Assembly (NCBI GenBank): GCA_003116995.1
Contig: BDSL01000008.1
Coordinates: 372,001 to 436,000 of the forward strand
DNA from: Yamagishiella unicocca
Lineage: Eukaryota > Chlorophyta > Chlorophyceae > Chlamydomonadales > Volvocaceae
DNA length: 64,000 bases
Direction: 5' to 3'
Shown: positions 34,501 through 46,080 of the stretch, piece after piece
Numbering within the stretch: the stretch's first letter is position 1
Layout of the letters: every line of letters starts with the position of its first letter
Position numbers and translations under genes: made by a program
The notes under the pieces: model-generated
Databases searched by the model: none
What the model saw: only the letters and a program-made list of their open reading frames with translations
Told to the model about the DNA's origin: nothing

Positions 34501-36572
34501 GGCAGCAGCAGCTGCTGCGCCCCCGGCTCCAAGGAGGGCAGCGGCCTCTGCAGGTGCTCGCGCTCGTGTATTCGGTACAGCTCACACAGCAGCTCGCGAG
34601 ACAGCCATGCGTCATGGGCGGCGTAGGATACCTGCGCACACGGCACAAGGTGGCCCGTCAAACAGCACACCGCACTGAAAGGAAACAGGCACTGAATGTC
34701 CACCGCTCGCTTTGGCGCCTTGAACATAGGGACTATTTTGCGTCCACATGCAAGAGCAACCGCGGGCGGACAAGCTGAGCCCGCCTGACATGCACGGAGG
34801 CGGCGGGGCTTGACCGCGAAGCGACAAAGCGACACGGCGCCGCAGGGCTGGACCATTTCCCTCCCTCACCTGCCGCTCGTCCAGGCGGCCCGAGCCCCAG
34901 TGGCTGCGCTGCGCCGACTTGTCCAGCACGCGCCCCAGCAGCGTGGCCGTCAGCGAGCGCAAGCTGCCGCCGCCGGCCAGGCAGTCTGGAGCCACCCGCT
35001 GCGCCACCAGCCGGACATCCACAGCGCCGCGCACCTGGCCGCAGGAGGCGGACAGCGCGTGGGGCAAACGACGAGTAAGTGCCGCGTCGTGCGGCCGTTG
35101 CGAATCCCAATGCAGGTTGGGGGGCTAACCTGGCAAGAACCGCCACACCTATCAGAAGCCACGCGAGGGTGGCGCCTGGGCGCGAATGGTAGGCCGCGCG
35201 GTTTGGAGCGGCAGGGGATTGGGGATTGGTTATGATTCGCGATAATGGGGAGCTCTGGCGAAACCTTTCATCGACAGCGCCTACCTGCACACCGAAGTCC
35301 CGCTCCAACCGGCGCACGTCCTCCTGGATGCCGACCCCGGCTTTGATGACCCGTGGGTCTGCGAGAAGCTGCACCACCTCCTCCGGCAGCCCCCGCCCCG
35401 CCGTCGGCTCCTGCACGGCCCCTGCGGCACCTGCAGGCAGCGCCTGCCCCGGCGGTGAGAGAGGACTCGCGCCGCCAGGCTGCAAGATCCAGCACCGAGT
35501 GGCCGTCGCCAGCTGAAGGACAGATATTCTGTAGAGAAAAGGCAAAAAAGCGGGTGCAAGATGACAGAGGCGGCCTCGTTTAATACTGCTCGGAGTGCGG
35601 TGTGGCGTTCAGGACGCAACTCAACCTGTGTATGGCCCTGCGGGCGGCGTTGAGGCTTCCAACCGGGAGCCGTACATGACCACCAAGGCTATCCTGGCTT
35701 ACGACATCCTCCCAATATATCCCTATCATCCCTACATCCCTACCAGCATTTTACATGGTAAACAATGGTAAACCGGGCATCGGCTCTGATGCCTAGATTC
35801 TTCAGCCAATGGACACCACCTAGCACAAGTAGGAGTGGAGTGAGCCCCAGCAAGCGCCACGTTACGTCTGGGATCGCTGCCAGCCGACGTTTCTTTGCGT
35901 CGAACGAACATCGACGCTAAAGACGACAGCCAACCAACACATGTGTGTGCCCTAGGTGAAGACAACGACTGTCTCCGCCCGCCCTCACCTGTGCATTACT
36001 CCAGGCAGCAGCTCCGGCTCCCACTCCGAGTCCAGTCCAATCACCCCCGCCTCCCCCCTCCCGTCGCTCGCCAAGCCGGACATCACCGCGGCCAGAGCCG
36101 CTGCCGGCATTTGTTGCAGGTCGATCACGTGGACCTCCAGCACCCCCTCTCCGCCCTGATCTGCCGCCCCTGATCCTAGTGCTGCTGCCCCTTCTTCCGC
36201 GGATAGCTGTAGCTCATCAATGGTGGAGACCGAAGGTCCCGGCCGCAGCCCTTCCACTCGCGCTACGACTGTGGCCTCGGGTCCATCGCAGCTGGCTGAC
36301 GCATCTGCGGCCATCGCCGCAACAGCTGTCGACCGTTTTTGTGGAAGCGGCACCAGACGTAACCTGTAGCCAGACCCAGGGCCTCTTCCATCGCCGACAC
36401 CGACTGGAGGCAGCCGCAGGCCACGGCTCACCCCTGCCAGCAGCTGGGCTACCCGTTGGCATGGCGCCGCGAAAATCCGTATACGATTCAGCCGCCCCAT
36501 CCTCCAGCCCAAATACGCTGTAACCATGCCAACGCACGTCACGGCCGCAACTGTGCGGCCATGCAGGCGCAT
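31537..36572 (-). CDS. EXD2: EXD2-type 3'-5' exonuclease (DEDDy) with N-terminal membrane anchor
   Basis: Exons: 36572-35989, 35528-35285, 35034-34870, 34631-34092, 33924-33769, 33339-33187, 32681-32535, 32153-32023, 31708-31537; all phases agree, 763 residues. Start is the ATG at 36572 because it places a membrane anchor first (MRLHGRTVAAVTCVGMVTAY), as in animal EXD2. Exonuclease motifs: Exo I DSEWEP (about 187), Exo II VIKAGVGIQEDVRRL (about 255), Exo III YAAHDAWLSREL (about 334), so a DEDDy nuclease. After a low-complexity linker come the EXD2-specific parts: SVLYENCRLLAPDGAVLCTC, then a Cys/His domain (CCVCGSG, HSVVPHCYRQHFP, HLSHDIVLMCPVCHK), RSAGRALINTK, and a C-terminal GWRRHFLHTMRPRFLPPHW. 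Animal EXD2 is mitochondrial and tied to DNA-end resection and RNA turnover; whether that holds in algae is inference. The start lies just past the RING gene. Confidence 0.92.
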
Positions 36573-36678
36573 GCTGTGCGCTCTCCCATGGCATGGACGG
36601 GCCCCCTGCAAGGATAGCGCCCCCAGGCCACTCCGGCAGCTCTGGACTCCAGCGCCGCCGCGCTCGTCGGCAGCCACA

Positions 36679-37182
36679 TTACTGCGCTGGTTTGGGCGCC
36701 GTATCGGCGTCCTGGTCATCTTCGTCATCGTCATCGTCGTCTGTCGGCAGCTGCTCCTCTTCCTCTTCCTCTTCCTCGCCCGGGAGGGGAATATGCTTCA
36801 AGCGCTGAAAGAACTTGTGGCACAGGAAGCACTTGCCGCCTTACAGATGGCAACAGTAAGGGGGTGCGACCGAGCGCACGAGTACATAGAAGTGGGAGTG
36901 AGAATGAGAAAAACAGTTGGGTAAAATGGGGCTCACAACAAGCCCCTCTCGAGCCGCACGAATTAGATAAAGTCGCAAGCATAGTTGGCAGGCCGTGGTG
37001 CTAAAGAATCAGACAGCTGACGGTGTACTCCTCAACGTGAAAGCAGACTCCGCACCTGTCGCCACGCGCGCCGCACAACCAGTGCACAGGGTATGGTGGC
37101 GGCACGGCAAGGTCATAAACTTGATGGGCTCCTTCTGGCAGCGGAGGCAGAGCTCTGGCGGGGGAGTCTGGGCCTCGGCCAT
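36679..37182 (-). CDS. Small RING-HC finger protein with acidic tail
   Basis: Two exons, 37182-37056 and 36839-36679, phase 1 junction (ACAG|GTGCGG ... GTAAG|GC), 95 residues in all, stop TAA at 36681-36679. The RING pattern is complete: LCLRC, then CRHHTLCTGC, then GGKCFLCHKFF (Cx2C-x9-CxHx3Cx2C-x9-Cx2C). This makes it a candidate E3 ubiquitin ligase, though so small that it may act as a partner subunit. The C-terminus is a run of Glu and then Asp (about residues 65-85), which suggests a basic binding partner. The start context is poor (T at -3). It lies head to tail with the EXD2 gene and divergent from CNX1E. I know RING proteins with a similar TGGKC half in plants but cannot name an ortholog. 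Confidence 0.88.
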
Positions 37183-37537
37183 TCAATGTACCGGTACGTG
37201 CTGGAGTCAGGTCAGAGCCGCAATTCTGCTTTCTATCAGAATGCACTTCTAGCACGTAGCAATATCAACTTCAACCTGAAGTTTTATAAAACAAATGCAA
37301 CGTTAGAGCTGTGCCGACGGGAAGCGACAGCAGCGCAGCACAACGCGAATATGATACCAAAGTAACGCAATACATAAGGTTCGAATTTCTTTAACCAACT
37401 CCGGAAATCGCAACTAACCTAGATGGTCCTTGATAGTGCCGTTCGCGTGCACTGCATGCGCACCCCCCTATGTGAACTTCTCATGTTGACAACAAGATGC
37501 AGTTCATCTGAACTCAACGTCTATTTAAGTAATCATA
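37183..37537. promoter_or_regulatory. Bidirectional promoter region, RING/EXD2 versus CNX1E
   Basis: 355 bp separate the divergent starts at 37182 (minus) and 37538 (plus), so both promoters and 5'UTRs must fit here unless there are upstream exons. The sequence is clearly less GC-rich than the coding parts. AT-rich boxes include ttttataaaac near 37282 and tatttaag near 37523; the second is too near the CNX1E start to be its TATA box. Confidence 0.6.
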
Positions 37538-40500
37538 ATGTCCGCTTATAAAATGATCAGCATTCCCGAGGCCCAGGACATTGTCCTGGGGCACACACAG
37601 CCACTCGGAGCTGTGACAGTTGGCCTCGCGGGAGCTCTCGGTACGTTCTCTCCATTGCGTGACCTGCGCGGTGAAAGACCTGGGCGTACTCGAGCCCCGC
37701 GTCTGTGAACCCGGCCGAATTCCGCCGTACCTGCAAGCCCATTCTCCTGGCTACCTCCGCCCTTCAACGTGGCATCCAATGCAGGTCGTGTACTAGCTGC
37801 GGAGGTTAGGGCACCGGACTCCCTCCCTCCCTTCCCAGCGTCAATCAAGGTACGGTACACGGGCCGACACGCTCACGTTGTAACACCCACACCTAGCTCA
37901 CGGCTGCCAAGCCTCCGCTACACCATGCATTTACCCGCTCACCTGCAGCCAGTGACACGCCAACGCGTTTACCCTTTCATCTCGACATCACCTGACGCCC
38001 GCAATCCCGCATACCGGCAGCTTGCTCGCTTCACTTCCCGAGTCGCGCACCAGTGCACCCGGCTCCGAAACCCTGCCTCCGGACCCTGCTCTTGGGCCGT
38101 CCTGCTCCCTTCCTCCAGGACGGCTATGCGGTGGTGGCTGCTGACGGCGTGGGCGAGTACCCGGTGGTCGGGGAGTCGCGCGCCGGTCAGCTGGATGATC
38201 TGCCGGTGCTGCCGGGCACAGTGGCTTACATAACCACAGGTGTGCTGTGCCCGAGTCGGGCTTGGGTGTCCAACCGAAAGATGCTGCGCCGGGGCGGGAC
38301 GCGTGGGAAGGCTGTCGGGCTGAGTTGCTTAGGCGATAGGGGCACATCAACTAGAATGCGGGACAGGGGACAGTCAGTGAGGTGCACCGCAAGTTAGTTG
38401 GCTGCGCGCTCGGGCGGTGGGGCGGGGTCCCAGCCACACGGGTTACGGCCTGCGCGGGTGGGGTATGTCGTATGTGGGGGCGGGGAGAAAACCCCGGGGG
38501 GTAAGAGAGAAGGCCCGATTACACGGGGGAGGGTGATGAACGTGGGGAAGTGAGGTCGGTGTGTGGGTCTGTGGTGTTGGGTAGGACGGGCGATGCAAGC
38601 GGTAACGGTGAGCACTGCGGTGAAGGGGTGGGGTACGTGTGCATCCACCCGTAGCGCTACTACAACAATTGCCCCTGCTCTGATGTTGACTCGGCCCCGG
38701 CCGGCGCACTCGTGCCTCGGGACCCCCGCCTGGGACCGCCCCGGGCCCTCCTGGACCGCTACGGCAGGTGCCCCGGTTCCCCCCGGCGCCGACGCGGTGG
38801 TCCAGGTGGAGGACACAGAGGCGCTTCCGCCCGGCGAGGCGGGCGAGCGGCGCGTGCGCATCGGCAAGGCGGCGGCAGCTGGTCAGGACATTCGTCCGGT
38901 GGGGTCCGACATCATGTAGGTGTTGGCAGGGGCGTTGCGCGGCAGCGATAATGAATTGGTGTCAGAAGATCATGACTGGGTCCTGGGGTTGACAGAGTAA
39001 CATTGCAGGTACAGTGTCACAGGGCCAGGGACAGGAATTGCAGTCAGTCATAAGCCGCCCGCCGCCACAGCATACTAGGCAATACAGGTGTCCGCTCCGC
39101 GAAAATTTACATCATTTTCAACATACGGCTCAAAACGTGCTGCCAGCTGAAACCGAACCAGGTCGCTGTCGCTGTGCACTTTCGACGGGGGCCCATACTG
39201 GTGCGTTTATGTAGACATGCAGCCCACGTCTCTGTTCGCGAGCAGAGGCTCGTATCACCAGTTGATCGCCGTGAATAATCATTTTGGAGTGGGTACGGGA
39301 GAGCGACATGCAGCTTTTACGCAAAAAAATACCACTGCGTTAGTGCGCTGCAGAACATAATAATATCTGCAACCTCTTACGGGTGCAACATTATGCGTTT
39401 CATAAGCAGAGCGGCCGTACTTTGCGGGGCAGTACGTTCTATTCGGTGTAGCGAAAGGCCTCCCAAACGGCCGGCGCATTGCAGCGTGTCCGCGGACCCA
39501 TGGGTCACAACTCACAGGGCGCAGCATTATTTCCGCACATTTGCCCGACGTGCTTGTTGCCTCGCATCTTAGTGACGGACCCCACCATGACCATCGCTTG
39601 CCTTGCTATACATGACCTATCACTACGTCGTTTGCGCGGTGCGGGTGAATTGTTTGTGAGGTCCGCCGTACCGCAGCCACAAAGCTGCTATTTTCCCCTC
39701 TGCAGTAGGCTATCCATCATGCACTATAACTCTTTTGCCAAGTAGCAATGCCACGCAGCAAGCACAGCTTCCAGAGCACGATCCCCCGGAGCATGGTTTT
39801 AGTCGTTTCCTCCTGTACGTCACTCCTCCGCATCCAAGGTCCGTCGCCTCTTACTTCGTGCAACTGAAGAGCGGCGGCTGCGCTATGCTCCGCCTTCAAA
39901 ACATCAGAGTTCTGTTTTTGGCTGCAAGAAATGGATGCGGTATTGAGGCAGGTTGTTACGCTTTGTAAACAAGTTACTATGGCTGGTTCTGAATGCACCC
40001 AAAATTGTTTCGGTATTGATTTATATCGATCCTACCAGGGATCGAACCTGGAATCCCCGGCTTCGTAGACCGGTGCTTTATCCATTAAGCCATAGGACCT
40101 ATCGATGATATCATCGCTATGTGCTGATGTCCAGAGTGCGGATTTGAAAATATATTACATGCAATGAAGGGTCCTATGTTAAATTCGGTCTCGGGGAGAA
40201 TGGCCTCAGGGACCAGCAGCGCATGGGGCTGCGCGAGTGAGCTTGCCTCCTCCTACCTGCGGGGGGCGCGGGTACGCTCGATGAGGAGGCACGCTCGCGG
40301 AGGGGTATATGCTTGCAGAGGGGTATGCTTGCAGAGGGGTATGCTTGCAGAGGGGTATGCTTGCAGGGGTATGCTTGCAGGGGCCATGCGTGCGGGAGTA
40401 TGCTTGCAGGGGTATGCTTGCACGCGTAGCAGGGGGGTGGGTGCTTGGGCGCCTACGCGCGCTCCTGGGTGCCAGGGTGTGCGCGAAGTGGTGCAACTTG

Positions 40501-43500
40501 CGTTACAGGCGCCCAGCTGCCCAGTGGCCAGGTGCCAGGGTGCACAGGTGCCAGGGTGCCGTGTGGGTGTGGGTTGCATCCCACCTCCCGCCTTCCACGC
40601 GCCATGTGTGAATTGGATTCCCCGCCAACTATGTGCTATTTGCTCGGGCGCTCAAAGGGAGGTGGGTGTCAGTGTGCTGTGTGGTGTGGGGAGCAGGAGG
40701 CACCTGCCTGCTCCGAAAGGCGGTTGCTCCGAATGGCACTCAGCTGCTGCTACATCCTTCGGGTGGGTGCCTGGGATATGTCGGAAGCATAAGGGAGCAT
40801 TATTTGAACGGGCTCCGAGCTCCCCGTGTCGTGCCCGCCGTTTCGAAGTGCGCCCTGATGCTGGTACGTTCTTTGTGTGTACGCTTAGAATAGATTGGAA
40901 AAAGAATGGAGCGAAATCCCCCACCGGGCGTGTGCTGGCGCCAACCCGCAGGCGCCCACCTGTCCTGGCTACTGTTCTTTTTCAGTTGCTTCTACCACGA
41001 AGAGGGTCCCTGTGGGACGGAAGTAGCCGTGCCTCGCCTGCCACTGCCATTCCTGCGGCTTTTCCTGTCGACGCCGGCGCCGCCGCGCGTGCTTCGGGCT
41101 CCCTAGCCCCAACCCGTTGACCGTGTGGCCTGCGCTGCACACACACCTCCTCGCGGCTCCAGGCAGGGCGACGTCGTACTGCAGGCGGGCGAGCTTGTGG
41201 GAGTCGCGGAGGTGGGCATCCTAGCCACCGTGGGGGCGGTGCAGCTGCAGGTGCACGCCACACCCAAGGTGAGGGAGGGTTTGAGAGGAGACCCGTGGGT
41301 CGGCCCCGTGATGCGATGGTTGCAAGGAAAACCCGTTTTGCGTACGAAATGGAAAAACCGTTTAGGACAGCCGTTTGGAGATGCATGCTGGAGAACTTGG
41401 TTGGGGGAAACATTCGTCGGAGGCTCGTAAGTCGGTTGTGGTGCGGCGGGAGGGCGGCAGCGGCGATGTGGGCCACGGTACCGGCTGCGCGGCCGCAGCT
41501 GCTGCAGCAGCCATCTGAGGTGCAGCACAGACCACGGCCGGGTGCTGGGAGCCCGAGAGGAGGCCACCTGGCCACAGGTTCTTGCCGTGGCGTGGTGGCT
41601 GTGGCCCGTGCAGGAGGGGGAGGGGACCCTGATGCCGCTTAGCTGTACTGGGGCTGTGCTGGGGCCGACGACAGCCGTGGCCACCACTGGCCGATTTGGA
41701 CCTGGCTTGCCCTCGGCTGGGCCTCTCACTGACTCCGCTGCCCGTGCCGCGGTGCATTCCCCTGCGTCGCGCAGGTGGCGGTGCTGTCAACAGGTACTTT
41801 GGAGGTGCAGGGGGGTGGCGGCGCGAGGCGGGGCTGTTCCCATTGGGTGTCTGTCTAGCCAGCCGGGGTCTGTGTTGGGGTGTGGGTGCCTGACACGCAG
41901 GTCGCGGTGGCTGGTGGCCGTCTGCCTCCTGTTTTGGCACCGCAGGGATAGCAGGGATGCGCTTGGGGAATACAGGTCCTAGCTGCCCGGCCGGCCAGCT
42001 AGATGGGTGAGAATACACCGGCCTAAACCCAGGTGTCCTATTTAGACACCAAGCCTGTGCCGCCCTGCTGCACCAACCGCCCTCACTCTCGCGCTCCTCC
42101 TCTCCCCAGCCATCCACCACGCCGCTCCCAACCCGCGTGCCCCCGATTCGTGTCGTATCGTGCTGTGCCGTACCAGGTGACGAGGTGGTGGATCCGGCCA
42201 CCCGGCCTCTGGGCCCCGGTCAGATTCGCGACGCCAACCGCTCCATGCTGCTGGCGGCGGCCGCTCGCGCCGGGGCCGATGTGCTGGACCTGGGTGTTGC
42301 TCGCGACACGGAGGGGCACCTGGAGGGCTGCCTTGCTGCCGCCATCGAGCAGCGGGTGGACGTGCTGGTCACTTCGGGTGGGTGGCTGGCTGGGTGGGAA
42401 GGGTGGTGGTGGGGAATGGTGTGTTTTTTCCCACGAGTCCGTTTTCTCCTCCGCTGTCGAGTCCACGGTTAACGCCCTCGCTCGCGAACGCCGCGCACGC
42501 TTGTGATGTGTCGTACGAGATACCCCGCGGTGTGCGCATCGTCCCAGCCCGCTCCGCCCCGTCCCGCTCCGCTCCGCCTCCCCGCTTCGCCCCATCCCGG
42601 CCCGGCCCGCGCTTGATGTATGCGTGTGCAGGCGGCGTGTCCATGGGCGACCGCGACCTGATCAAGCCGCTGCTGGAGCGCCAGGGCACCATCCACTTCG
42701 GCCGCGTGCGCATGAAGCCGGGCAAGCCGCTCACCTTCGCGACATTGACGCTGCCGCACCAGGGCGGCCGCCAGATGCTGGTGTTCGGGCTGCCGGGTGG
42801 GTTCTGGGGATCTGGGCAGACGACTTAAGAGTCGGTAATACTGGTAGCTAGGCGAACATATCATGCAGGCGTTTGGATGGGGATAGGGGGGAAGCCGTGT
42901 GAACGGAAAAAGATGGGGGGGGGAGAGGAACAGTAGCCGCAGCTGGAGGGGGGTTGGAAGGGTTGGGTATGGAGGGTGGGTGCGGCGAAGACGCGACGAA
43001 GCCCTAGAGATGCCTCGGTGGCCCAGCCTGCGAGGATGCAGCGCAGGGCGAGCTGCACACCTTCGCACTCCGCTGGCTTCGGCCCGCTGGCTGACAACTA
43101 CATACCTTACCTCCCTCTTCCCTCCCTGTCTGCCTGTAAACGTGTTACTAAACTCCCGCGCGCGTCGCACCCCATCACCACCACCACCACCACTACCATC
43201 ATCATCATACACAAGTAGTGAGCAACCTGAGGCTGCTGAGCCTGACCTGGCTTCGTTGCCTGGCCGCTTCCTGTCGTCAGCACCATGCCTGCAATCCCCC
43301 AACCCAATCCCCCAACCCCCAACCCGCCACCCACAACCCCAAGCCCGCCCCCTCCCCCCACCCTCCTCCTTCCTCTCCTCTCATCCCCGCCGTCTCCCCC
43401 CCCAGGCAACCCAGTCAGCAGCTTCGTGTGCTTCCACCTGGTGGTCCTGCCCGCGCTGCGCAAGATGGCGGGCTGGGCGCAGCCTCAGCTCCGCCGCGTG

Positions 43501-43851
43501 GCCGCGCGCCTCACCACCGACCTGCGCCTGGACCCCGAGCGGCCCGAATACCACCGCTGCACGCTGCAGTGGGGCACCGTGCCGCCAGGCACGCCTGCGG
43601 CTGCGGCCGCGGCCGCTGCAGCGACCGCGGTTGAGCCGCCGCCACTCGCGACCTGCGAGTTGTGGGCCATCAGCACCGGCAACCAGATCAGCAGCCGGCT
43701 GCTGTCCGCTCGCTCCGCCAACGCGGTGCTGGAGATCCCCTGCGCCGCCGGGGTGCTCAAGGCGGGGACGCTGGTTTCGGCGCTGCTGATCGACGACCTG
43801 GGCTGCATGCCTGTGCCGGAGGGGGGCGTGCCGGTGACGCCGGGGTTTTAG
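37538..43851 (+). CDS. CNX1E: Molybdopterin molybdenumtransferase, Cnx1 E domain (MoeA-like)
   Basis: Exons: 37538-37640, 37785-37849, 38119-38239, 38768-38915, 41163-41268, 41775-41793 (19 nt), 42177-42377, 42632-42796, 43406-43851; phases agree, 457 residues. It inserts molybdate into adenylylated molybdopterin in the last step of molybdenum cofactor synthesis, in the cytosol. Motifs along the protein: [134 protein letters not shown], and a C-terminal beta domain. There is no G domain (MogA-like) in the frame or nearby. Plant Cnx1 is an E-G fusion, whereas Chlamydomonas is known to have separate E and G genes, so this fits. A second in-frame ATG lies at 37553. Intron 4 is 2.2 kb and holds a tRNA gene. 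Confidence 0.97.
40027..40099 (-). tRNA. tRNA-Arg (anticodon ACG)
   Basis: A 73-nt cloverleaf on the minus strand: acceptor stem ggtccta/taggatc, D arm gctt-aatggata-aagc, anticodon stem ccggt/gccgg with loop ctacgaa, T arm ccagg-ttcgatc-cctgg, discriminator G. The A box (tggcttaatgg) and B box (ggttcgatccc) are intact and there is no intron. Anticodon ACG (read as ICG) decodes CGU/CGC/CGA. It lies antisense inside the fourth intron of CNX1E. No obvious T-run terminator follows at once. Confidence 0.95.
40310..40425 (+). repeat. 16-bp tandem repeat in CNX1E intron 4
   Basis: Seven or so units of gaggggtatgcttgca, some shortened to ggggtatgcttgca, lie about 210 bp beyond the tRNA-Arg gene. 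Confidence 0.85.
41287..41400 (+). repeat. Dispersed intron repeat, copy 4 (longest form)
   Basis: gaggagacccgtgggtcgg, ggaaaacccgttttgcgtac, aaaaaccgtttaggacagcc and gagatgcatgctggagaac lie in CNX1E intron 41269-41774. It starts about 20 nt after the 5' splice site, in the same orientation as the gene. Confidence 0.78.
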
Positions 43852-44179
43852 GCGGCTTGGAGAAGGCGGGCGGGTGCGCAGATGTCTGGGTCCAGGGAGG
43901 CTTTGGCGTGGACGGCAAGCCGGCCGGGAATGGGGGTGGTGCGAAACCGGTGACACGAAAAACGACAAAAGATAGTGGGCGCATGGTCGGCGGACAGCGA
44001 GGATGTGGGCGCATGCTGGAGCACCGCTACCACCACCATCCCCACGACCCCGGGGGGGATGTGCTGGAGGGCCAGGTCATCTCCCTGTATGTAGAGGTGG
44101 TGCCAGCCATTATTCGCGCGCATGTCCCTGCCGTGTTCTTGGATGAACGTTCGTTGTCGGCGCGCTAGGCTAGGCAGTT

Positions 44180-44246
44180 GAGAGCAGCAGGTGGAGCAGG
44201 TTAGGGGCAGCAGGTGGAGCAGGTTAAGAGCAGCAGGTGGAGAAGG
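44180..44246 (+). repeat. 22-24-bp direct repeat, three copies
   Basis: gagcagcaggtggagcaggt with a ta(a/g)gggc linker is repeated three times just past the CNX1E coding end. Confidence 0.7.
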
Positions 44247-45544
44247 TTAAGGGCAGCAAGGGCGCCCGGCCCTGGCGCCGCGAGGCAGCGAGGCGCGTAG
44301 TCGTAGGGGGTCCCGGCGGGAGGGATTGTCAGCTCGTCCGTTGCGGCTGCACGCTCGTTTCGCCGTGCGTACGAGGGCCTGTAGGCCACCAGGATGCTGC
44401 CGCGGTTGGCATGCATGCACGGCCCCCGGTGGGGACGGGACGGGTGGGAGACCTGGCTTCGGGCTGCGACATGACACATGCGTGAGGCTCGACGAATACG
44501 ATGCAAGTGCGGGCGTCAATGCCAGGTAGGGCGGTCATGAGCGGTGACGAGCGACACAGCAGCTTGCGTCGTCAGCATGCTTGATATGGTGCCTGTGCTG
44601 TCCTGCACCCGAACGACTGTGCCTATCAAGTGCGGCCGAAGGGGCATTAGCGAGCCAGCCAAAAGAGGACCGATTGGGCCGAGAAGAGGCCTCCGGCAGT
44701 TACAGAGGACGGATCAGGACGGAACGCCCGTCGCCGCACCGCATCGAACCAGGGGTGGAAGAGCGCAAAACCCTACTACCGGCTGTAATCAAATGCCCGA
44801 GAGCCCTACTACCGGCTGTAATCAAATGCGCGAGAAGGACAGGCCCACCCCGCACGGCCCAACAGCAGTCTACGGACTAGCACCATCGAAGCTAGCAAGC
44901 ACGTACGAGGTGAACCTCGAATTACCTACACCAACAGCAGCATCACAGCACCGTCACAACAGCATCTGCTTATGCAGGGGGCGTCGCTCCAGAGCCACTG
45001 CGCTCCGAATATCGCAGAAAACCGCGGTTACAAGCGCCCGAGAAGCGGCCGGAGCCTTCCACTGAAAGCTGGGCTCCCGCGAGCCTGGCGCCATCAACGA
45101 AAATAAGCCTAGCACGCAAATAACTCGCCGTCCCTCGACTTTCTTCGTGGTTACCCACGGCATCGGTTGAACGGTACGGCAGCTAGATAAAAATGTCCAG
45201 GTTTCGCTAGGCCTTCGTGGGCTCCTGTCGAGCGGCCCAGGCAAAAAGCGAAGATCAGATTGAGCATTTGTGACCCGACATAATCTTCAATGAGGCGCAG
45301 CCTCGAAAACAATGCAGCTCCCCCTTTGCCCACTCCATAACCCATATCATTTTGCAGACCAAGAGGCTGGTTGCTTCGTTTCACTTTCCTTCCATGACCA
45401 CTCAGTAATAACGGCCGCATTCTCGCGCCATGAACATTAGTAATCACTTAAACGATTTACTTTCCATCGATATGCCACATACATTATCCTCCCTATCCTC
45501 CGTCCCCCGGCTTGCCAGCACGGACGAGGCTCCGAAACCGCTCG

Positions 45545-45607
45545 ACATCAAAGGACAGGGTCCATCCACAATTTGCATCAAAGGACAGGGCCCAGCCACA
45601 ATTGGGT
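45545..45607 (+). repeat. 31-bp direct repeat, two copies
   Basis: catcaaaggacagggtccat and ccacaattt recur with three changes as catcaaaggacagggcccag and ccacaattg. Confidence 0.75.
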
Positions 45608-45834
45608 AAGATGCGCAAGTTCGCAAAGCCTTCCTCCAGCAGTCAAGATGCGGCCACCTGCCTTCCGCCAGTGCCACCTGTTGCTCCACAGGCTGTTGCC
45701 TACCGCGTGGAGTAGATGCCGCCATCAGGCAAACCACGTGCACTGTCCACCGATCCACTACCACCAGCGCCACCACCGATTACAATCAAGAACGCCACCG
45801 GAGACACAACACACTCGGGGCTAGGGGAGGGGCA

Positions 45835-46080
45835 CCGTCGCCACCACTACCACCACCACCATCACCACCACCGTCGCCACCACCACCACCGTCGCCACCA
45901 CCGTCGCCACCACCACCACCGTCGCCACCACCAACATCGCCACCACCACCACCGCCGCCGCCACCACCACCACCACCACCGCCATCGCCACCACCACCAC
46001 CACCGTCGCCACCACCACCACCACCGTCGCCACCATCACCACCACCGGCACAACCACCGGCACAACCATCACCATCGCCA
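45835..46080 (+). repeat. CAC/GTCGCC minisatellite
   Basis: About 245 bp of caccaccacc interspersed with gtcgccacc. It gives long but meaningless open frames in several phases on both strands. Confidence 0.85.
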
